From Hemibagrus wyckioides (lineage: Eukaryota > Chordata > Actinopteri > Siluriformes > Bagridae), in the NCBI RefSeq assembly GCF_019097595.1, contig NC_080716.1, positions 27,283,401-27,347,400 of the forward strand: a stretch of 64,000 nucleotides of DNA, given 5' to 3'. Under the pieces are notes generated by a model, which was not told the origin of the DNA, searched no databases, and saw only the letters and a program-made list of their open reading frames with translations. Positions 58,080 through 64,000 of this stretch are shown here, in pieces. Both the position numbers and the translations under genes were made by a program. Position 1 is the first letter of the stretch; each line of letters begins with the position of its first letter.

Positions 58080-58080
<1 letters not shown>
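57526..58080. other. AT-rich non-coding stretch
   Basis: (AAAT)n at 57561-57600, then very AT-rich sequence. Nothing else seen. Confidence 0.45.

Positions 58081-58164
<84 letters not shown>
58081..58164. repeat. (TA)n microsatellite
   Basis: About 41 TA units with a single phase break near 58090, the longest TA run in the window. Confidence 0.97.
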
Positions 58165-58167
<3 letters not shown>

Positions 58168-58930
58168 TTGAAATCCACTCTAAGAAGCTTTACAAAACCC
58201 TGTGGTTCTTCCACATCTAAAGACAATCGCATGCTCCCTCGCTCGCTCATCGATTAATATATGTGTGCTACTTTCTGGTACATTATGAAGCGTTTTAACG
58301 TAGCTGTTTGTATTAATAGTTGAACAATTACGAAGGAAAGTGAGGTCCTGTAAAGAAAACAGCCACCCTGAAAGCAAAACAGCGCGTGTGGATTGGGACA
58401 GAGCCGAAACAGAGCACTTCTTAAAGCGAGATGGGGCTGTTTGTTGTTCTTGGCAGTGGTAGCTGTTAGCTAGCGTGGTTTGGAGGACTGCTCCAGTCAA
58501 TCCAAATGGGCCGTGTCAAAAGGTCAGAGTGCTTAAAGCTCCGTGATTGTTATGCGTGACCGAGCTGAAGAGCGTCCTAAACTCCTGACACTCTCTCATC
58601 GCTGGAGTTTGAGGGTGGGGGTGGGGGGATATTGAAGTTTATAATGTTATGAACATACATGTATAGAAATCAGAAAGTGAGGGCTTTTTAATTCTTTATA
58701 TTTCATTCAGGGCTTGTGTTTAATTATTGTATATTTCTAAAATTATTATAATTATTTTGAATTATTTTTCTTTTCTTTTTCTTTTTTTTTAACTTGGTCT
58801 ATATGTAAATTAAAAGTAAAATTGTTTTTACTGTCTGTAATGTGTTATTTTTGATTATTGTTTTATTATGGCATCTTTTCCAATTATTTTCTGTACACTT
58901 TATTATTATTAATAATATTTTTTGGGGGGG
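58165..58930. other. Unique, then AT-rich stretch
   Basis: A 106-codon minus-strand frame (58180-58500) is not recognisable. A G-rich run lies at 58611-58628. No gene seen. Confidence 0.35.
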
Positions 58931-58931
58931 C

Positions 58932-58963
<32 letters not shown>

Positions 58964-58982
58964 AAAATAAATAAATAACTGA

Positions 58983-59059
<77 letters not shown>

Positions 59060-59060
59060 C
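58931..59060. repeat. (GAAA)n followed by (TTA)n
   Basis: GAAA units (58934-58966) pass into AAAT units, then 25 or more TTA units (58984-59060). The poly-isoleucine frame on the minus strand is an artefact. Confidence 0.96.
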
Positions 59061-59215
59061 CTTTCAGACCCCTGAAATATGTTTACAAAAATAACACATA
59101 ATCCTTTCATGGTCTTGATCCTGTGTGTGTGTGTGGTATAGCCCACACTCAGACTCAGCAGATCAGAGAACCGCTTTCATGTCCCTCCAAACTGCACGCT
59201 CTGTGAATTCTGCCT

Positions 59216-59460
59216 CATGACATCATCCATCATCCGTCCAATCCCCTGCCTCGGAGTCCAGAAAAAAGCATTGACAGGCAGGTCTGAACTTGGGATTTTC
59301 GGTGTCCAGATCCCGCCTCCGGATCCCGCGCTCCGTCCCCATCCTCTCTTCTCCTCCTCTCCTCTCCTCTCTTGACGTAGTCCCTAAGTGTAAGGTCATT
59401 ACTGAAATTGGTCGTCAATTAAGATAAGGAGAAATGACTTTCTCTGTCGTGCCTTTGATG
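59216..59460. promoter_or_regulatory. Candidate conserved non-coding element
   Basis: Compact block with GCATTGACAGGCAGGTCTGA, TCCCGCCTCCGGATCCCG, TAAGGTCATTACTGAAATTG and GTCAATTAAGATAAGGAG. It contains a TGACAG word, AAGGTCA (orphan nuclear-receptor type), TCAATTA and GATAAG. It lies directly upstream of a pair of long GT runs. Regulatory role is inference. Confidence 0.35.
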
Positions 59461-59590
59461 TCTTTGGTTTTCCCCTGCCTTCTCAGAACAGACATGGCGT
59501 GTGTGTGTGTGTGTGCGTGTGTGTGTGTGTGTGTGTACGGCTCCCTTTGATCTGATAGTAGTGAAATCATGAGGCGCTCTGTGTGTGTAT

Positions 59591-59629
<39 letters not shown>

Positions 59630-59640
59630 CTCTAAATGAT
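59461..59640. repeat. Two (GT)n tracts
   Basis: GT runs at about 59498-59536 and 59580-59628 are separated by about 45 bp of unique sequence. Confidence 0.95.
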
Positions 59641-60869
59641 TACACAGCTATATTTTCCCCAATCTGAGTGGAAACTCTTTTCTTGTTTAATGTCTCTATC
59701 AAAAAAATGTCTCTCTAGTTGAACTCAAATGGGAAAATAATAATAATTTCTTCACCTGCTCTACAAGTGTTTAGGTCCAGAACAGAGATTCTTCTGGTGT
59801 TACTTTGCACTGTTTTGCTGGTGAATAGGTCAGAGGTCACTGGAGGTTTGAACCAAATGAAAATAAATAAATTACAAAGCAAAACTCAAAACTAAGAGCT
59901 GCAGCTTTAGCCAAAGTGACCTGGTGATGCTTAACTGCAAATCGAGGAAAAAACCTTGGACTTTCGGTCCAATCCAAACATCTTGTGTTCCTGTTAAAAA
60001 ACAAAGCATTTTCATTGCAGGAAGAAAAATAGCATGAATTATTTGGTCAGTTGATTTGAGACAGCGAGACGATAAATACGCTTTTGGAATAAAAGCTGGA
60101 ATCTAGATCTAGTTTTTCGAGTTCTTCAGTTGCTCCTCTAGGAGAACCTTTAAAGCAAGGGGGTCATTAACTGGTCATCTGATGAAGTGCTTCAGCTGTC
60201 CAAGAAATACTGAAGCATAACAGATCAACAAATGAGCAAAAATAATGGAACGAGACCGCTTTCTAAAGATGACTCATCAAAGCATCATCACAGCAACAAG
60301 TGGAAACAAAATCCAGCAAATTCTGAAGAATTTCCTCTTTCTAGCCCTGTAGCTGAATCATTTATATAAACGCTTCATTTGATTTCAGCCAATCAGATGC
60401 TTTTATGTACACGATGTGGCTGAAGGAAGCTCATCTGTCCCGAGATTAGCTACAGGGTTAGAGACGATGCATAGAAAGAGAAGAATTGAAGGATTTGGTA
60501 GATTTTTTGCTAACATTTACATTCAAGACTTATTAAAAAACCTTAGGGCTTAGCTCAAGTGTCCAGCAGTGATCCCTACAACCTTCGGATCATGTCGGTG
60601 ATGAAGACGAAAGGTTCAAAGATGATTTTGTTTTTAATTATCTGTCCAGAATCTGTGTCGAAAATGGAAGATGACGAGCCACGAAGCAAAACTTGTTTGT
60701 TTAACTATTCATTAATTCATAAAAATAATTTATTATAATAAATAATTAATAAAAATTGAACACTCATCAATGAGACATGTTCGTTCCTTAGACAGATCTT
60801 TACATGAGAAAGTATTATCAGGAAGTTAAACGCTCTTAGCTATACAAGGAAGCCCGTCCACTAGCCATA
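59641..60869. other. Unique non-coding stretch
   Basis: No repeats of note. CAGCCAATCAGATGCTTTTA at 60387-60406 may be a remnant of landmark 4 of the dispersed family. No open frame above about 60 codons. Confidence 0.4.
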
Positions 60870-61065
60870 ATCCACCCAATCACAAGCCAGCTACTAACTC
60901 TTGCTCCTTCTTGAGAAGCCAAACTGCTGCTCCTGCACCACGTGGCAAGGTTACACACAAAACAGCTATCCTTCCTTTTTCCGTGTACACAAGCTCACCG
61001 CTCTGTGATTGACAAGGGATAGACAGGATGCTCCTCCCACTCAGAAAAGCCTGGATATAAAATGC
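60870..61065 (+). promoter_or_regulatory. Speculative TATA-type promoter arrangement
   Basis: CCAATCA at 60876-60882, the palindromic E-box CCACGTGG at 60938-60945 and TATAAAAT at 61056-61063 are lined up on the plus strand within 190 bp. Each word is short and could occur by chance. The nearest open frame with any gene-like character starts about 400 bp downstream (61458). Confidence 0.2.
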
Positions 61066-61752
61066 CTTGGACTCTTCAAATGAATCCTGACCATTCCACA
61101 GCCCTCTAGAGCCTCTTGTTTTAAGAGCATAAACAATCCATGAGTGTTTATTCTGATTATTGGTGCATCGAGTGTTATTACTCTACAAACACTCTGAGCT
61201 GAGCAAAACAGATTGGAGGGAATTCCTGTGGAATATTTTCCTCACTCCAAAGCTAGTAGGAAACAGAAACAGAAACACACACACACACACACATGAGTTA
61301 TAGGTCTCAGTGTGAGCTAAAACATGGCTAAAAATGTCTGTTAGATCAAGTACGTGTGAGAGAGGGATGACTTGTGTGTGAATTTTGGCCAATGTTGAGG
61401 AAAGATGAAGCAAACACACACAAACCGGAGAGGAAAAGAAGACAATAACATCTGAAGATGTTTCAAATATGTAAGGAGATTGCAATCTTTTGGGATTTCC
61501 CTGTTGCTTTGTTGTGTTATTTATTGTGTTCGGTCAGTCATGTGACCAGTCAGTCAGCCGGTCCGTCCGTTTACACAGGTGAGTTCAAATTTGTCTTCTA
61601 TACACTGAGGCGGTTTGGTAGAATAAATAATGGACAGATCGCAACCAATCAGAGCAGAGCAGCAGTCCTTCTCGAGAAGAGCGCTATCTATGACACATCT
61701 GTACCTCTCTGTCACCTCTGGCTACAAGACATAACTCACATCTCCTATCATC
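61066..61752. other. Unique stretch with a possible first-exon-like frame
   Basis: (CA)n lies at 61272-61292. An ATG at 61458 opens a frame with a hydrophobic stretch (FPVALLCYLLCSVS) typical of a signal peptide. At 61578/61579 it meets CACAG/GTGAGT, a strong splice-donor match. Downstream of that point the frame continues into CT-repeat sequence, which argues that any real exon ends at the donor. No family recognised. Confidence 0.2.
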
Positions 61753-61765
61753 CCTCTCTCTCTCC

Positions 61766-61811
<46 letters not shown>
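61753..61811. repeat. (CT)n joined to (CA)n
   Basis: A CT run passes directly into a CA run at about 61800. Confidence 0.95.
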
Positions 61812-61812
<1 letters not shown>

Positions 61813-62045
61813 TCTTTCTTCACTTCCTGCTCTCTGCTTGATATATAATCTTCCTTTCCATTCCATCAGCAAACTCATTTCATGCGAGCCTGACATTTAT
61901 CAAACTGCTGTCTCTGGTCTGAGACACGAACACACCTCTTCATCACTGGCACAAGTCTACAAAACTTTAAACTCCAACTCTCCACTGTTTCACAGAAATA
62001 CCCTGCTTCCTGTTCTCACTCATCTTATAGCAGCTACATTCATTT

Positions 62046-62192
62046 CTATCTCTCTCTCTCTCTCTCTCTCTTTGTCTTCTTTCTGTCGGTCTATCTGTCT
62101 ATCTCTCTCTCTCTTTTTTTTCTTTTTGTCTTCTTTCTGTCTGTCTACCTGTTTCTCTCTTGCTTTTCTTTTTTCGTCAGTCTTTCTGTCTA

Positions 62193-62223
<31 letters not shown>

Positions 62224-62381
62224 TTTCTTTTTGGCTTCTTTCTGTCTGTCTCTCTCTCTCTTTCTCTTTCTTCTTTTTTTCTGTCAGTCTGTCTGTCTAT
62301 CTCTCTCTCTATTTTTTTCTTTTTGTCTTCATTCTGTCTGTCTATTTCTCTCTCTCTTTTCTTTTTGTCTTCTTTCTCTCT

Positions 62382-62428
<47 letters not shown>

Positions 62429-62440
62429 ATCTTTCTGTCT
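62046..62440. repeat. CT-rich low-complexity tract with a loose 55-60 bp repeat
   Basis: Blocks of CTCTCT alternate with TTTTTCTTTTTGTCTTCTTT and CTGTCTGTCTATCTC words, repeating about six times at 55-70 bp spacing. The 221-codon Leu/Ser/Phe frame across it is an artefact. Confidence 0.9.
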
Positions 62441-62489
62441 GTGATCGGTGATAAACAGCACACGCTGATTAACATTTCAGTTACACTCG

Positions 62490-62920
62490 TCTGCCAGCGT
62501 TAAAGGTTAAATTTGATGAACCTCCTTCACACAAGCACTTATCATCTGATAAAAGAAAATTTACAAGAAATACTGGACTGTCTCTGGACCTTTGGGAAAC
62601 TGCCTTCATTCTGAACCTGGCTATTATTTATAATCAGGACATGGCATTCATTTCATTGCAAAGTCTTATCATCTTTGTGTCTTTGTTCCTGTATATCTGA
62701 GTCCTTTGCTTTGTGTATTTCCACATTTACTTCCTGCTTTTGATCAGTGCCTGTGTTTAAATTTGCCATGGTGGATATTCCTTGTTTGCTTCTGCCTGCT
62801 TGTTTCTTGACCCAAGGCTTGGATTTATGACCATGATTTCTGGGTTTTGTCTGCAATAAATCACACTCTGAGTTTACTCACATCGCCTCGTCGTCCTACC
62901 ACACGTTACACAACCCGTCT
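62490..62920 (+). mobile_element. Possible LTR-type or other retroelement 3' end
   Basis: The stretch carries a run of short phrases (TTGTTTGCTTCTGCCTGCTT, TTATGACCATGATTTCTGGG) leading to CTGCAATAAATCACACTCTG. The AATAAA at 62855-62860 is followed by a tail, CCTCGTCGTCCTACCACACG, ending TTACA. This style of sequence, with a poly-A signal followed by a CGTTACA-like end, is frequent at the ends of teleost LTR retrotransposons. No matching second LTR, primer-binding site or target-site duplication was seen. Confidence 0.35.
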
Positions 62921-63795
62921 GCTGCAGGGACTGGTTTTAGTTGTAGCGTTGGTTTGTTTAGGGACGGAAGAAGAGGAGGGTTTGTTTTTTGTATTTATTT
63001 ATTTCTTTTTTACCGTAGGTGTTTGTGGACAATGAACTGAAACAAATGACACACACAAATCATTCAGGACTAATCACAGAGAGGGTGTTTAGTCTCAGGG
63101 GGAAAAAAAAAAAGAGCAGTGTTTGTTTCTTGAAGTTGACCACCAGCTTAACATGGACAGGGAGGATGAATAGAAACATGCTATATGAATGAAAGGAAGC
63201 TAGAAAAAGAGTTTTCAGTATGAGAGCGGCCATTTCGGGACTATCACATGTCCAGTTAGTTGTTTTGTGCGCCGCCGTGAGCACCGTTCTCACCGTTTCA
63301 CATAAAGCTTTATATTGTTGGATTTCACCCGTAACGTAACCCTGGGGTTCACGCAGCACTCAAGTCAGAGCAGTAACATACGCCTGGACTCTGCAGCCAC
63401 TCCATCCCTCCCTCCACCGCCAATTTCCCCGTTTTCTCAATTTCTCTTGTTAGCGTTCCCACCGAGGTCGGCTGGCTCTGCAGATTACCTCGATAAAGCG
63501 GGATATTAGGTGAGTCTGAGGTTAGCGTGCAGTTCAGCCTCAAATCAGATCCATATGACGCATATTTTTTTCTCCACTGAAGAGTGAAGGTGCAGCTTTT
63601 TGAGATGTATCGTAAGTTTTACATAAGAGACATAGAATGATTAATTCATTTATTTGTGGAACTTGTTGTGGACTTTCTTTTTCTTATAGATATGTAACAC
63701 ACATACGGCAAGCCATACAATTCATTCATTGTTAATATTCATTTTTTATTTTATTTTATTTTTCTTCAAATTCATACAAGTAATTCAGAGAATTG
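62921..63795. other. Unique non-coding stretch
   Basis: Balanced sequence with T- and A-runs. The frames are short and unremarkable. No gene seen. Confidence 0.4.
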
Positions 63796-63799
63796 TGTA

Positions 63800-63831
<32 letters not shown>

Positions 63832-64000
63832 TTGAAGAGAGATCTCTCTCAAACACACACACACAGAAAGAGAGAGAGAGAGAGAGAGAGACTTGAAGAG
63901 AGATCTCTCTCAAACACACACACACACAGAAAGAGAGAGAGAGAGAGAGAGACTTGAAGAGAGATCTCTCTCAAACACACACACACACAGAAAGAGAGAG
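63796..64000. repeat. 61-bp tandem repeat, continuing past the window edge
   Basis: CTTGAAGAGAGATCTCTCTC starts at 63831, 63892 and 63953, exactly 61 bp apart. Each unit is a GA run, the 12-bp palindrome GAGAGATCTCTC, a CA run, and CAGAAAG leading into the next GA run. Copies 2 and 3 are identical as far as they can be compared, and copy 1 differs only in CA number. The near-identity points to recent expansion. Confidence 0.95.

Noticed and set aside
61838..62503. 221-codon Leu/Ser/Phe-rich frame
   Set aside because: A translation of CT-rich low-complexity sequence. The opposite strand shows Arg/Glu runs, as expected for a CT tract.

Overview
This window looks like ordinary vertebrate nuclear DNA from a teleost fish. 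The evidence is a V-SINE of the Mermaid/DANA type, a tRNA-derived SINE with the usual teleost tail, the 3' end of an RTE-like LINE, the teleost repeat built around GGGGACAT...GGTCCCCACAAGG, and an extreme density of (GT)n, (TA)n, (CT)n and tetranucleotide microsatellites. A catfish or other otophysan is my best guess, but that is inference. I found no protein-coding gene, rRNA or tRNA gene that I can defend. Almost all long open frames are translations of simple repeats. The window is therefore best read as a gene desert or the inside of a very large intron.

Layout. Bases 1-1016 hold about four diverged units of a GT-anchored GGACC/GGTCC repeat, and an inverted copy lies at 17.8-18.1 kb. Bases 2.0-2.9 kb are a decayed AT-rich minisatellite. 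V-SINE copies lie at 6.36-6.67 kb (minus) and 8.11-8.29 kb (plus, tail half). From 13 to 18.3 kb the sequence is dominated by microsatellites. Bases 19.97-25.11 kb form one uninterrupted 5.1-kb satellite of the pentamer GTGAT/CTGAT, with an internal duplication of about 2 kb. CT- and GA-rich tracts lie at 25.2-25.8 kb, a 585-bp all-pyrimidine tract at 28.8-29.4 kb, and a TCTA/TCTG tract at 32.4-32.7 kb. Bases 33.9-37.47 kb are a second large array, built on GTCATTTTGTATACAGA. It has a 48-bp repeat, a precise 26+48n block structure, and a LINE fragment inserted with a perfect 17-bp target-site duplication. Two further degenerate minisatellites lie at 37.9-38.2 and 41.5-42.0 kb. The 50-52.5 kb region carries a diverged direct duplication. 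The window ends inside a 61-bp tandem array.

One interspersed repeat family recurs at least seven times on both strands. Its copies share ordered landmarks: TTTTATCCRTTTATAGYTAC, then GGAGACTCCTTCCAT, then GTTACYATGGAAAC, then GACCAATCAGATTT. I cannot name this family.

Between the repeats are compact stretches of balanced composition, rich in ATTA/TAAT cores, E-boxes and palindromes (3.6-4.1, 7.7-8.1, 13.4-13.6, 18.5-18.75, 26.4-26.65, 42.3-42.8, 51.1-51.5, 54.2-54.35 and 59.2-59.5 kb). They look like conserved non-coding elements. This is an impression only, and a cross-species alignment would settle it. The only gene-like hints are a CCAAT/CCACGTGG/TATA arrangement at 60.9-61.07 kb, followed by a short ATG frame that reads like a signal peptide and meets a strong splice donor at 61,579. 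Both are speculative.
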